DNA from: Punica granatum | Taxonomy: Eukaryota > Streptophyta > Magnoliopsida > Myrtales > Lythraceae | Length of the DNA: 64,000 bases | Reading direction: 5' to 3' | NCBI RefSeq assembly: GCF_007655135.1 | Contig: NC_045132.1 | Coordinates: 10,912,001-10,976,000 of the forward strand | Part shown: positions 1-12,099 of the stretch, one piece after another | Layout: every line of letters starts with the position of its first letter | Numbering within the stretch: position 1 is the stretch's first letter | Made by a program: the position numbers and the translations under genes | Notes under the pieces: model-generated | The model's input: the letters and a program-made list of their open reading frames with translations, nothing else | The model's database searches: none | What the model was told of the DNA's origin: nothing

Positions 1-1940
1 ACGGGAAATGGGACGTGTCATTCGGTTAATTAAATCACTTGGATTAAATAATTGGACAAATTAAATATTAATTCGTAAACGCATCGATGGTTCATGGAAC
101 GGCGGGAATGCCATTTTCCATTAAAAGCCCACAATTTCAAAACATCGAGACGCGTAACACGAATAGAATCAACGTCTAACGAATACTCGCGTGCTACGAC
201 TCGAGTCCGGGCTCGATTTGAGGCGGCTCCAGTCGAAACGCGCGAGTCCTCCTTAGACTCCTTCGTGTCACACGATCTTCAATTTACACACGAGCATCAC
301 ACGTTTTACTATCCAATGGCATAATCGTCATTCCGTGATTCACCGATACCCTAGGCATTAGGGGGTTGGAAACACCTTGATTTACGAATGGAAAAGGGCA
401 ACCCGTTCGGGTGCGAGTTTCATTAGCACGGCCCATTTCGTTCATTTTCGGTGTTTCTTTCTTCCTATCGTAGATTCGGTGGGGAGCATTTTATTTCAGC
501 TACAAAACACGAGAAACCGGATTAATCATACATTTGGCCTAATCAAACACTAGATAATGGATAGGCGGAATGATAGATTCCAATCTAGAGTCAAAACACG
601 AGTTTGGATAATTCGGTGAAACCGTAGCGACACTTAACTGAATAAGAGTCTTAAAACAAACACACACATGTAATTGGCTTAGAACCCTATTCTAATCCAC
701 CATCTATGTTTGCCTAGGTTAGATACATTGTTTGCTAATCAACCCCGATTAATAACTGATTAAATCACGTACACTCGACTTAATACACCACTTGTCTGTA
801 TTCACTGATAGTTGTCAATTATTGTCTGTATCATGTCAGTTTTATCAGTTTTCTTCAGTTTTATCCTTGCCTGTGATGATTTATTGCGGTTCAGGCCCGA
901 ACCCATAGGTTACGTGTTGCACGGGGTTCAATGCCCCCAAATCACCGAACACGAGGTCCAACGCCTCTTAATTCACCGAGCGCGTGCAACTCGAGTGCGG
1001 AATGGGATCTAGCCTCGAGTCACCATCACACTCCAAATATGGCCTATATGGAAGGCAATTTGGATTGGATGTGTGAAACGTGTTTAGATGTCACCCGGGA
1101 GCTCGATCGGTCCAACGGTTACAGTGGGAACTAATCGGTTCTCCTGCAAACCGTCGGTTCGATTGGACCCGACCCCCGGCTCTTTGAGCCCGCGTTGCCT
1201 TAATTTATTTATCGGTCATTCAAAACACACGGTGAGCCGGAGCGGAATATTGGCCCAATGCAAACCGATCGGGATCCATTTACTTATTCGGTTACACTTT
1301 GTAATTATTCGAGAGAACATTGCGAGGATTTTATCTGTACACTCACTCATTCATTTGTAAGGATCCCCGATCGGCGAGCGAGAGGTCCAAGTGTCTAACT
1401 GGCTAAGTCGGTCTATTGTTACCAAGAGGTGAGTAAGCTCGAATACTCGCGGTTTCGGTTCGCGCAGGGAATCGACCATCACGGTTCGATGAACTGTAAC
1501 GCTAAGATAGTGAACCGATTCCTCGACGCACAAGCCTACTCATCTTTTGGATTCTTGGCCCAACTTGATCAATTCATCGATTTTACGGTGTCAAAACGGG
1601 CGAGTCAAGTGCAACCTTAAATCACGCGGTAAATAAACTAAACGGCAAGCCTAGCAAACTAGAGTACCAAAAGGGCGTGCGGGATATAGGCCCGCACGTA
1701 ATAGAACCCCCGAATTCGGAATTTTCGGTTCTGCATGACCATTGCCTTAGCATTTAGGTGTACCCCGTACCCCTAGACCCGGGCGACTCAACGGCCCTCG
1801 ACCTACGGGTCGTAAACAGTAAGTGGCGACTCCTTCTCACGTGCGTCCGTCGCACGTCCCCGGGAAGGTGGACACTCCCAAGCCGCGTTGCATAGGCTCG
1901 CGCATGCGTACCCCGACGAGATTAAATTCGGGTGCGCACA
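1..1940 (+). mobile_element. LTR subfamily C, 3' part (probable solo LTR)
   Basis: The sequence aligns by eye with the last ~1.9 kb of the LTRs ending at 47349 and 61397, and it ends in the same GGTGCGCACA terminus. Immediately downstream is coding sequence for the region before integrase, not a PBS and leader. The LTR is therefore inserted inside another element's pol gene and is most likely a solo LTR whose 5' end lies left of the window. The downstream target-duplication copy would be GCCCT (1941-1945); its partner is not visible. It contains the hairpin cluster at 923-967 and a PBS-like site at 1824-1833. Confidence 0.85.
923..967 (+). other. Conserved-loop hairpin pair in LTR
   Basis: Two short inverted repeats: GGGG-ttcaatg-CCCC (923-937) and GAGG-tccaacg-CCTC (953-967). 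The loop is nearly invariant in every LTR of the window, while the stem bases differ between copies but still pair. Function unknown. Confidence 0.7.
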
Positions 1941-3209
1941 GCCCTGCCCATTGCGATGTAATCGACGCTGTCGACGGCAAACCGTGGTACGCAGACATCA
2001 AGCACTTGCTGCAAACAGGTCAATTCCCAGCGTTCACCTATCGACATGACCGGAGGACTCTTCGGCGCATTGCAGCAAATTTCTTCCTGAGTGGTGAGAC
2101 TCTCTACCACCGTTCATTCGATGCTACACTGCTTCGGTGTGTCGATGAGAATGAGGCACAACGCCTCATGGAAGAAGTGCACGAAGGAAACTGCGGACCT
2201 CACATGAACGGGCTCATGCTAGCAAAGAAGCTCATGCGACTCGGGTATTTCTGGTCTACCATGGAGACCGACTACGTCAAGCATGTCAGACATTGTCACT
2301 TGTGCAAGTCTACGCGGATCAGATCAGAGCACCACCCCACGAGCTGCATCCAATGGCTGCTCCGTGGCCCTTTTCAATGTGGGGCATGGACGTGATTGGT
2401 CCTATTAACCCCAAAGCATCCAATGGACACTTGTTCATACTGGTAGCTATCGATTACTTCACTAAATGGATCGAAGCTATCACCCTTGCACCCGTCACTG
2501 CAAAGACTGTGGCACGCTTCCTCAAGCGCGACATCATCGCACGTTACAGGGTCCCTGCGACTCTTGTCACAGACAACGCCAAGAACTTGAACAATAAGCT
2601 CATTGACGAGCTCTGTGCAAAGTTCAAGATCCAACATCGCAACTCCTCTCCGTATCGTCCACAAATGAATGGTGTGGTTGAAGCAACGAATAAGAATATA
2701 AAGAAAATCATCGAAAAAATGACGGTGAATTACAAAGACTGGCACGAGATGCTCCCGTTCGCACTCTTGGCGTATCGGACTTCTATCCGCTCATCTACCG
2801 GAGCAACCCCGTATTCTTTGGTCTACGGCATGGAAACAGTTCTTCCAATCGGGTCCTTGCCGAGTCCAAGCTCAAGGAAGCAAAATGGGCGAAGCAACGT
2901 TACGAACAACTTAATCTCATCGATGAGAGGCGGTTAACAGCACTTTGCCATGGTCAGTGCTATTAGCAAAGAATGGCCCAAGCTTTTAACAAGAAAGTTC
3001 GTCCCCGCGAGTTCATCCCCGGCGACCTCGTCTTGCGAAAAGTTTTGCACATCGCCCCTGATTCCAGGGGCAAGTTTGCTTACAAGTACGACGGTCCCTT
3101 CATCGTTAAAGAAGTCTTTGATGGAGGGGCAATCATTCTTAATGATATGGACTGGAACGAGAACGCTCTTCCAGTCAACGCTGATACACTTAAGAAATAC
3201 TATCCGTGA
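1941..3209 (+). pseudogene. Ty3/gypsy Tat-Ogre integrase, broken
   Basis: This is the C-terminal part of pol: the spacer after the second RNase H, then integrase, which would insert the cDNA into chromosomes. The zinc-binding half (HEGN.. to CHLC) is encoded to about 2307. There a one-base deletion relative to the copy at 33090 shifts the frame. The catalytic core continues in another frame with the first Asp (MDVIGP), the second (TDNAKN) and the Glu (VEATNK). Near 2850 about 25 bases are missing relative to the copy at 33640, giving a second shift. The C-terminal part then has a TAG (2964-2966) where the other copies have CAG. It ends at LKKYYP, as the two other integrases here do, with no chromodomain. 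The N-terminal part of pol lies left of the window, beyond the inserted LTR. Confidence 0.9.
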
Positions 3210-3383
3210 TGATGTTTCTCTTATTCCACTGTGGGTGTTTTTCTCAAATGCACATTACATTTTTAGCTCCTTTCGCATGTACAATTCCCAACACTTTCAT
3301 TTCTGCTTATTAATATACTCCCCTCTTCTGTTTTTTTTCCTTTTCTCTGAACTTTTTCTTGAGAGAAAAAGAATGAATCTCCC

Positions 3384-3660
3384 GCTAAGTTGAAAACCTC
3401 TTTGAGGTGGCCTAGGCAAAAATTAGGGAATGAGGGGCACGGTTTAAAATCCCGAAAAGGGGAACCGTGGCAAAAGGAGAGTATACAAAAAAATCATCGC
3501 TAGAGTGAAAACCCGAAAAGGGCGCTCTAGGCAAAAGTTAGAGGAACCGAGAGGTGTGATCAGACCTAATCAGGGCGGTCATAGCAAAAGGTGAGCTCTA
3601 AATGAGGGAAAAGTCAAACAAAACGCCCCGCTAGGTCGTCACACGTCGTGCGACTTAGGC
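3384..3660 (+). other. Five-stem-loop array with GCAAAA linkers
   Basis: Five successive stem-loops, for example CACGGTT..AACCGTG and TAGAGTG..CGCTCTA. Each is followed by a GCAAAA linker. The same five occur in the same order at 34190-34466 and 41844-42119 with paired base changes. Function unknown. Confidence 0.65.
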
Positions 3661-4312
3661 AAAAATTAGGGGATCTTTGGCAGCTCGACCACAAAATGAC
3701 AGCTACACTCAGCGTGCAGCGATAATAAGTAGTGGTTTGGCAGTCTTCGGTGCAAGCAAACTCTCTTTGACTCTCACTGCACAAGACACGTTTCGACATG
3801 CAGTCGAATCGTCGTATCCTTGATCTGGAGGATCCCAAAAATCCCTCCGTTTACCTTAATGCAAATTCTACAGGTCATGCCCGTTCTGTAAAAAGCCTTT
3901 CTTGTCAAGTCACAATTTAGCGGGAGACGACCACCCCTTTAAATGGTCATCAAGTTCAAATCCCGAAAGCATTATTATTCAGACTTCTTTACACATCTTC
4001 ATTATGGCTGTAGAGTAAGACTGACAACCACTGTTAGCTCCTTTGGTTCTCTATGCAGGAAGGAGGATGTGAACCCCGAAAGGAGTTTTTCTTTGACGAA
4101 TGCATGTCTGCCTTACGCCAAGGACTACAGTCAAAATCCGAGGAGAAACCTTCAGGATAGCACTCCAGGCATTTAATGACATCACTATCAGTTGGTAAGC
4201 AATGAAGCATTCTGCCACAGCATCGATTGCAACACAGACAAGCTCAGTGATGGAGGAAGCACAATGATTCCTTCCACACCTCACGCAACTCCCCAGCGTT
4301 TGCATTTACTTT

Positions 4313-4790
4313 GTGCACCTTTCATTATCGCAATGCACTTTTCAATTGGCGTGCACCTTCTCAGGAACGTAGTGCACCTTTTATTTCCGCAATGCACCTT
4401 TCAATTGGCGTGCACCTTCTCAGGAACGCAGTGCACCTTTTATTTCCGCAATGCACTTTTTAATTGGCGTGCACCTTCTCAGGAATGCAGTGCACTTTGC
4501 AAACCCGCCGAGCAATCGCTCGTGCACCCCGCAAGTCCACTGGGTAGGCGCCTTTGAACCATGCAGTTCATTCGGTATGTGCCTCGTGCATATTGCAACC
4601 CCGGGCAAGTGTCCATGCATCGGGCAACATATTGGGCAAGCGCCCATGCCTATTGCAAAAGCACTTTTCAATTGGCGTGCACCTTCTCAGGAATGCAGTG
4701 CACCTTTTATTTCCGCAATGCACTTTTCAATTAGCGTGCACCTTCTCAGGAACGTAGTGCACCTTTCATTAAGAACAGCACTTTTCATTA
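4313..4790 (+). repeat. 59-bp tandem repeat (3' UTR)
   Basis: Units starting GTGCACCTT recur at 4313, 4372, 4431 and 4490. After an unrelated ~180-bp stretch (4495-4670) there are further partial units. The motif GGCGTGCACCTTCTCAGGAA recurs. ORFs read through the repeat are artefacts. Confidence 0.85.
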
Positions 4791-5047
4791 AACTTGGCAT
4801 ACCACATTTCTAATTAAACAAAGCATTTCTCGTTGACTGCAATTTCCTTTATACATGTACCCCATTTGTTTACTGCCAAACTTATGCACATCTCACCTCA
4901 CTTCCTTTATCTTTATGATAGGCACAATATCCCATATATCCAAAGCAAGAAGGAGAAGGCCATGTAAGAAATTCCACATCGATCATTGCTATCAAACTTG
5001 GGTGCTTCTGAAGTTTTTGGCTGCATCCTCTACTCGAGCACACAGTC

Positions 5048-5061
5048 AAAGAGGGGCAAGC
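5048..5061 (+). promoter_or_regulatory. Polypurine tract of left element
   Basis: AAAGAGGGGCAAGC directly abuts the LTR start TGTCAGC at 5062. The same motif precedes the LTRs at 10152 and 48364. This is the expected plus-strand primer site. Confidence 0.85.
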
Positions 5062-6665
5062 TGTCAGCACCCCATTTTGGCTCACCGATTCAAATTACAT
5101 TATCAGTAATGATCCAAGCTATGACTTGAGCAGAGTACAGAAAAACGGCTCAACAGAGCGGAAAATCACTATTCATCCTCAAGTCGGCAAAATTGAGCAA
5201 ATGACCCATGGATGTGATAGAAGGACTCCAGGGGTCACCAAAAGGCAACAGAGCGACCAGAAAGCTCAACAATGTCCAAAACCGGCATTTTCAATATATC
5301 ACACGGACGGTACTATTTTTCGATAGTTCGCTCGATCGTCGGAAGATAGCCAATATTGGACTCCAAAAATCCACTTCTATGCCAAACAGATGAAAAGTGT
5401 CCCCAAAGGCATTTTGCAAATCATCTGCTCTATACAGAACAACTTTATGTATACAGACAACTTTTCAGTGGAAGTCCAAAAATATCGGTTTCCTGGAGAA
5501 AAGTTAATTCCAAATATCAGACGCGGCCATGCCCCACCAGCACACAGAGCATGAACAATGCTTTAGATTGTCTCTTGGAAGTCACACGGACACTTCAAAT
5601 GACTTTCGAGCGGCAAAACAAGCATACCCCTCTTCGGAAGAGCATAGCCGGAGACTGGTCTGATGGAATTACGGCAAACAAAGTTCATACCGCATTGCCC
5701 TGAAAACTCTAGCAGACATTCACAATTGGGAAAAATAGACAGCAAAACCCTTTTCAGTTTCCCGAGTAACCTCCGAGGAGCGGAAATGGCCATTTTCAGT
5801 GGAAATGCATTTCCGGAGGTCCTTTTTACAAAAACTGGACGTCGGATGTCTATCCTACACCATGCTAGCCTTCCTAGGGCTCAACGTGGAATCGTCGGAA
5901 TAAATCATACGACTCATCTAGACCTCCTGAGCAATGCTTTAGAGGTCTCAGATACACTTTTCAAGTCCTTGGAGGTCTGATCTCGACAAACAGAGATTAC
6001 AGTAATCTTCGGAGTGCCCAAGCAACTCAGAAATCATCCTGAGAAATCCAGTTTCGGCCTCCTAGGACGTCTCCGGCCCCACGTTAGCATTACCGGCTTA
6101 AGGGACAATTGTTCACGTTGTCTGACAATTTATGTCAAAATGACCAACGTGAGATGCAGACACAAGATATGCTGTCAGAAGCGGACAACTTCGCTCTGGT
6201 CACCTGCAATGAGCAAAACCGGCTTCCGAGCCTCGTATGCTTCCGGGACATTTCTCCATGAAAAATGCCAATCTTAGGCTCGTTAAAACCGTTTTCTCGC
6301 GCATATCGACAATTCGACATTCAATTCGAACCATGAACTTCGAATGCGCGACCAATCGAGACCCAAGCTTTCTCCCGGTTTCTCCTCATGGGCCGTGGGA
6401 CCCATGGGCTGCCCAAGGGCAGCCGCCCCTTGCCCCAAAATTTTCGGCCTCTTCCTCTTCCTCTCTTGCACTCACCTAGCCCAAAATATCTTGGGAAGTT
6501 GAAGACAACACTCAAGCCATCAACTCCATCTCCATTAATGCTCTTAACTCTTCCTCATCAAGAACACTTGGTCCACATTCATCCTCATCCTCATTAGGGT
6601 GGCTGAAATTGCTAAGGGTCCCACTAATGGTGCTTTGCTTTGCTTAGTTGCCCATTAGTTTTGAC

Positions 6666-6672
6666 TATAAAT
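6666..6672 (+). promoter_or_regulatory. LTR TATA box
   Basis: TATAAAT about 350 bp before the GC-rich leader block, at the same place relative to LTR landmarks as in the other copies. It is the likely core promoter; R should start about 30 bp downstream. Confidence 0.6.
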
Positions 6673-7015
6673 TGCCCAAAAGTGATTAACTTAATCACTT
6701 CTCCTCTTGCACACTTCTCACTAGCTTTCTCCCTCTAAAATCCTCTCAAACTCCATAGCTAAGAGCAGCCAAGAATCAGGAAGCTTCATCTCCCAAAAAC
6801 AGAAAAGAAAACATCGAACAAAACCCGAAGTTCTTAAGTTGGAAGCCGGTGTTCATCATCCTGACTTAACTTCAAAATTTCTCAAACTCCATATCCCACT
6901 CATTTTGGACCCATGGAGTTCATTGGTGAAGTTGGTTTTTCCATTTGAAGTCTTTAAATTATTGTTTTAGGTCAAATAGTGCATTTCGGGCAAAATCGTC
7001 ACTCTCGGGTGAATA

Positions 7016-7250
7016 GTGACAGTCCAGCGCCAACCGCCCGCCAGCCCCCGAGCGCCCGCGCACGCCCCGCGCTCCTGCCGCGCACCTGCCGCACGCCTGC
7101 CGCGCACATCTCGCGTGCCGTCGCTGGTTTCCGCCCACCCGCGTGTCCGTGTGTCCACCAACCGTGCTCCGACGTCCCTTTGGCTTGCATGCATGCATAC
7201 CCATGCACGTCCACACTCCCTCGACGTCCATACATTCGTGCTAACATCCC
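7016..7250 (+). repeat. Short GC-rich leader block
   Basis: CGCGCA/CGCCCG-rich stretch at the position where the other A LTRs carry 0.7-1.1 kb of tandem repeats. Overlapping open frames on both strands reflect composition only. Confidence 0.6.
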
Positions 7251-7545
7251 GAACGTTCATTCAAGTGTTCAACCGAGTCACCCGACTCTCAAACACTTCC
7301 CCGACTCTTTCCTCGTATCCCGAGGCTAGGTAAAATATTCTCGACTTAGAGGAGTTAGGGCTTTTCATATTTTTGTATGGCTATGGAGTATTATGGTGTT
7401 TTATCCATGTTTTACTTGCAAGATTTAATTTTTATGCAATTTTATGTTATATTATGCATGTGTACTACCTTATAACTTGCTAGCATGTCGGAAAATGGTT
7501 TGGATCGTCGTACGGAAGACTATCCCGACCCGGAAATGGCAAGAT

Positions 7546-7584
7546 AACTCTCGGCCAAGTCTCTAAATGAGAGGGCCGAGAGTT
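7546..7584 (+). other. LTR hairpin H1
   Basis: Perfect 11-bp arms AACTCTCGGCC and GGCCGAGAGTT enclose a smaller CTCT/AGAG pairing. It lies about 215 bp after the AG|GTAA motif. Homologous but divergent foldbacks occur at 50696 and around 44670. Confidence 0.6.
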
Positions 7585-7850
7585 AAATTGCTCTTTTCGA
7601 ATTAAGATCGGTCTCCTTAGCCGATCCAGTTAGTTTTCGAGTTTATTTTGTTGTTCTCGCATGCATGAAGCCGGTGTTATTTTATTTATTCCTTAAATAA
7701 CATGTTTGTGAATATTTGCATGTTTAAATGAGTTAATCAAATCATGATAATACCGGCTTTTGTTAAAAAAGTGTTATTCATCATGGTTGATGCTTGAGCA
7801 TGCGAAAAATAATTAAACCGAGGCAAGGAAATCATTTGTGACTCGAATTG

Positions 7851-7905
7851 AGCCATGAGAACTTTTGGCCACCTTTGACAAGGTGAAGCCGAGGGTTTCT
7901 TGGCC
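7851..7905 (+). other. LTR hairpin H2
   Basis: Imperfect foldback from GCCATGAGAAC to TTTCTTGGC around ACCTT..AAGGT. It corresponds in position and partly in sequence to the strong hairpins at 50870-50945 and 58891-58966. Confidence 0.5.
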
Positions 7906-9194
7906 TTTCTTAGATCAAGAATGATTTCCTTATCTCGAGTTTAATTCGTTTCTCGGATTGTATGAATTTTAATTACGATTCCCATGTTAAAGTATCATTT
8001 AAAAACCTTTTTTAAAACAAACATGCATGGATTTGTGTATCGAGGACTCATTCGGATCCATTTGGTTATAAGGATATTGTCGGTTATTAAACCGGATTAT
8101 TCTTGATCATTATGGATTCGTTTTGGTCATCGAATCACGAATCGTTTTCATAATTAATGCATTCGGCAATAACCTTAAGCATTAATTCCACAAACGGGTT
8201 AATCGGGACGCTCACATGATTAAACCCACTTCACACTGATAAGGTTTACACAAATTGGCCATTAACCGATAACTCGTGTCGATGAGTTGTCAAATGATGT
8301 TGGAGCCCTTTTCAAACTTATCAATTTTAAAACCCGAAACGCGCGGTCCGATGTAGCATGGACGTCTGAAAAGGGCTTCTGTGTCTCAACTTGAGTTTTT
8401 ACCTGATTCCAGATAACTCAGGTAAGGATACAGAAGATCTTTCTAGATCACTTCCGGGCAGATCGACCAGTTCTTTGGCTTTTTCGGGGTTCTTGCACAA
8501 CCCTGTACGATCCAGGGAATTGGTCGACACCGGCTACAGGCCGAGGTGGCCCGCACTACGATGTTTCCCCTTTTCTGAAAACAATTTTCAAATAAAGGGC
8601 AAAATCGTCTTTTCACAATTCAGCGACACCCTTAGGGTTAGCATGACAGAAACACTACAGTACGGAATAAGAACGGGCTACCTGTTCAGGTGCAGGTTCA
8701 TCTGCATAGCCTTTTCTTATCTAACTGATGAGTTTCTGTCATCCTAACATAGACTTAGGTAACTAGAACGGTTATCTCTGTCAGAAAACATGCAAAATGC
8801 TGATTAACCTTTCACTCGACTTAACCAAATCCTAGAAAATGGTTAGGCGGAACTCTAGGTTCCAAATCTAGAGTCAAAATACAAGTTTGGATCAATTCAG
8901 TGGTAATTCAGTGTCACAACACCAAATCATTATAAAAGCAATCCACACACACGAAACTTGACTACGGACAACCGACATGTCAGGTTCTCAAACCAAAGTC
9001 GAATGCTAAAACATTGGCACACGTTTGTTTGTCTAGGGTAGGATTTGCATGCCAAAATACCCCGAATTAATAAACTTGCTAATCCACGTACATTCGATGA
9101 ATACAAACACATTGTCTGTTATTTACCTGCTGCTTGTTATCTTTCCGCACCTGTTTGCCATGCGGGTCGAGCCTGATCCCTAGGCCGAATAATA

Positions 9195-9267
9195 TTAGGG
9201 TTCAACGCCCTAATCATCGAGCACAGGGTCCAACACCCTAATCATCACTCGCAGGGTCCAACGCCTT
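9195..9267 (+). other. Conserved-loop hairpin cluster in LTR
   Basis: Three units about 28 bp apart: TTAGGG-ttcaacg-CCCTAA, AGGG-tccaaca-CCCT and AGGG-tccaacg-CCTT. The stems differ from subfamily C (GGGG/CCCC, GAGG/CCTC) but pair equally well around the same loop. Confidence 0.7.
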
Positions 9268-10030
9268 ATTCAGTGAGAGCGTCCATTGAATTTCAGTTTT
9301 TCGGTGTTTCCCTAAATTCACGGTGAATTAGAGTGGAATAATAACCGAACACGAGTCGACTGGAATTCGGCCATTTGTAATTTATATTTATTGTTTTCGA
9401 GTGTATTGTAAGGATTTTATTTTGTACATTCATTATGTAAGAATTCCAGTCGGTGAGCGAACGGTCCGAGAGTCGAATTAATTGAATCGGTCTAATGCTT
9501 GCCCAGATACAAGTAAATCCAAGGTCTCGCGGTTTTGGTTCACGCAGGGATTCAACCTCCATGGTTCGATGAACTGTAACGCAAGATTGTGAACCAACTC
9601 CCCGATATACGGGTTTACTTCTCTCTCGGCTTCTCAACCGACATCGTTTAGTTCACCGAATCTCCGATGTCAAAACGTGCGAGCCGAGCGCAACTTAATT
9701 CAAGCTGTAAATAATAAAACATGCAAGCCTAGCAAACCAGAGTACCGAAAGGGCGTGCAGGATATAGGCCTGCACGTAACATGAACCCCCGAACTCGGAC
9801 TTTCCGGTTCCGCACAGATCAATGCCTTAACAACAACTAGGTGTTCCATACCCCTAGACCCCGGGTAACTTATCCACCCTCGACTTTCGGGTCGTAAAAT
9901 GATAAGTGGCAACTCCTTCTCTCACGTGTGTCTATCACGCGTCCCCACGTGAAGGTGGACACTCCCAAATCGCGTGATCCAAAAGCGCGCAATGCTGGTC
10001 CTGACGAGAGTTCACATTCGGGTCTGTACA

Positions 10031-10151
10031 CAAAGCAAGAAGGAGAAGGCCATATAGGAAATTCCACATCGATCATTGCTATCAAACTGTGGTGCTTCTG
10101 AAGTCTTTGGCTGCATCCTCTACTCGAGCACGCAGTCAAAGAGGGGCAAGC
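10031..10151 (+). other. 121-bp internal 3'-end remnant with polypurine tract
   Basis: Nearly the same 121 bases as 4941-5061, ending AAAGAGGGGCAAGC before the next LTR. It is all that remains of an element's internal region: PBS, ORFs and 3' UTR are deleted. The left junction has CAAAGC microhomology. Confidence 0.85.
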
Positions 10152-11942
10152 TGTCAGCACCCCATTTTGGCTCACCAATTCAAAATACGTTATCAGCAAT
10201 GATCTAAGTTACAACTTGAGCAGAATACAGAAAAACGACTTAACAGAGCAGAAAATTACAATTCATCCTCAAGTCGACGAAATCGGGCAAATGACACATG
10301 GACATGACAGAAGGACTCCAGGGGTCATCAAAAAGCAACAGAGTGACTAGAGAGCTCAACAATGTCCAAAACCGGCATTTTCAGTATATCACATGGACGG
10401 TTCTATTTTCCGATAGTTCGATCTATCATTGGAAGATAGCCAATATTGGACTCCAAAAATCCACTCCAATACCAAAAAGATGAAATGTGTCTCCAAAGGC
10501 ATTTTGAAAATCATCTGCTCTATATAGAACAACTTTCTGTATATGGACAACTTTTAAGTGGAAATCCAAAAATGCCGGTTTTTCGGAGAAAAGTTAATTC
10601 CAAATATCAGATGCGGCCATACCCCACAAGCATACAGAACACGAGCAGTGCTTCAGATTGTCTTTTGGAAGCCATACGGACACCCTGAATGACTTCCGAG
10701 CGACAAAACGGGCATACCCTTCTTCGGAAGAGCGTAACCGGAGACTGGTCTGATGGAATTATGGCAAACGAAGTTCATACTACATTACCCTGAAAACTCC
10801 AGCGGACATTCGCAATTGGACAAAACAGACAGCAAAACCCTTCACGGCTTCCCGAGTAACCTCCGAGTAGCACAAAAGGCCATTTTCAGTGAAGATCCAT
10901 ATCCGGAGGTCCTCTTTGGGGAAATTTGACGCCGGATGCTTACGTTACACAATGCTAGCCTTCTCAAGGCTCAATGTGGAATCGTCGGAATGAATCACGC
11001 AACTCATCTAGACCCCTCGAGCAGTGCTTTAAGGGTCTCAGATGCACTTTTCATATCCTTAGAGGCCCAATCTCGACAAACAGATATCACAGATCTCCGG
11101 ATCGCCAAAGAAACTCAGAAAGCAATCTGAGAAATCCAGTTTCGGCCTCCTAGGACATCTCCGGCTCCATATTTGCATTTTACCGACTTAAGGGACAAGT
11201 GCCCACGTAATTTAACAATTTATGTCAAAATGACCGACGTGGGATGCAGATATAAGATATGCTGTCAGAAGTGGGTAACCTCACTTTGAATGCATAAAAG
11301 GAGCAAAACCGACTTCCGAGCCTCATACAGACATTTGGCAATTCCTCACGGAAAATGCCAATCTCGGACTCATTAAATCTATTTCCTCGCATATATCGAT
11401 AATTCAACATTCGGTTCGAACCACGAGCCTCGAATGCGCGATCAATCGAGACCCGAGCTTTTTCCCAGTTTCTCCCCTTCGGTTGTGGGACCGAAAGGAT
11501 GCCCAAGATGAGTCACCCTTTATTCTAGAAGCTTCTTCTTTTTCAATGCAAGAAGCCAACTTGCACTCATGCATGAAAATATCCAAGAAGTTTGAAGACA
11601 ACACTCAAGCCTTCATCAATGCTCATTAATGCTTTTGGCTCTTCCACATGAAGGATACTTGGCTCACATCTATCCTCATCCTCATTAGGCAAACCGAAAT
11701 CTGCTAATGGGAGGCTTAAGTGTGCTTGCTTTTGCTTAATTGCCCATTAGCTTTGCCTATAAATAGCCCCAAAGTAATTAAGTTAATCACTTCTCCTCTT
11801 GCATACTCTCTCCAAGCTGTCTCCCTCAAGAAAAGCTCTCAACTCCATAGCCAAAACCAGCAAGCTTCAACACTTCAAAACCAAGAGAAAAAAACCGAAA
11901 AAACCCGAAGAAACCCGATGTCCAACTTAAGAAACTCAAAGC
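10152..11942 (+). mobile_element. LTR subfamily A, truncated at a foldback
   Basis: Begins TGTCAGCACCCC after a polypurine tract. It follows the LTR at 5062 with roughly 10% divergence by eye. It stops about 150 bp downstream of its TATA box, where the sequence turns back into its own reverse complement (11943-12256). The rest of R and U5 is missing. Confidence 0.85.
11758..11765 (+). promoter_or_regulatory. LTR TATA box, left palindrome arm
   Basis: TATAAATA in the left arm, directed rightward into the spacer. Confidence 0.6.
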
Positions 11943-12091
11943 TTTCTTCGGGTTTTCTTCGGTTTTTTTCTCTTGGTTTTGAAGTGTTGAAGCTTACTGG
12001 TTTTGGCTATGGAGTTGAGAGCTTTTCTTGAGGGAGAAAGCTTGGAGAGAGTACGCAAGAGGAGAAGTGATTAACTTAATCACTTTGGGAC

Positions 12092-12099
12092 TATTTATA
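12092..12099 (-). promoter_or_regulatory. LTR TATA box, right palindrome arm
   Basis: The inverted copy TATAAATA on the minus strand, directed leftward at the other promoter. Confidence 0.6.

Larger units (their letters stand above)
3210..5046 (+). other. 3' untranslated internal region of the left element
   Basis: Non-coding. It matches 34018-35470 and, in part, 41707-42308 plus 47355-48363. It holds the five-hairpin array (3384-3660), a conserved block ending in a gatctggaggatcc motif near 3820, and tandem repeats from 4313. The last ~120 bases before the LTR recur at 10031-10151. No credible ORF. Confidence 0.8.
5062..10030 (+). mobile_element. LTR subfamily A (3' LTR of left element)
   Basis: Runs TGTCAGCACCCC to GGGTCTGTACA, 4969 bp, directly after a polypurine tract. 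It lacks most of the GC-rich repeat expansion of the other A LTRs. A TATA box lies at 6666, the conserved AG|GTAA motif at 7330, hairpins at 7546 and 7851, and a hairpin cluster at 9195. Its end is followed not by host DNA or a PBS but by another copy of the internal 3' end (10031-10151). It therefore serves as 3' LTR of one element and probably 5' LTR of an internally deleted second one. Confidence 0.9.

Noticed and set aside
9195..9213. TTAGGG/CCCTAA read as telomere-like sequence
   Set aside because: A single motif on each side of a 7-nt loop, not a telomeric array; explained by the hairpin cluster.
5062..10030. LTR considered as an ordinary solo LTR
   Set aside because: Its left flank is a polypurine tract and its right flank an internal 3' end, with no target duplication; it belongs to a chain of elements.
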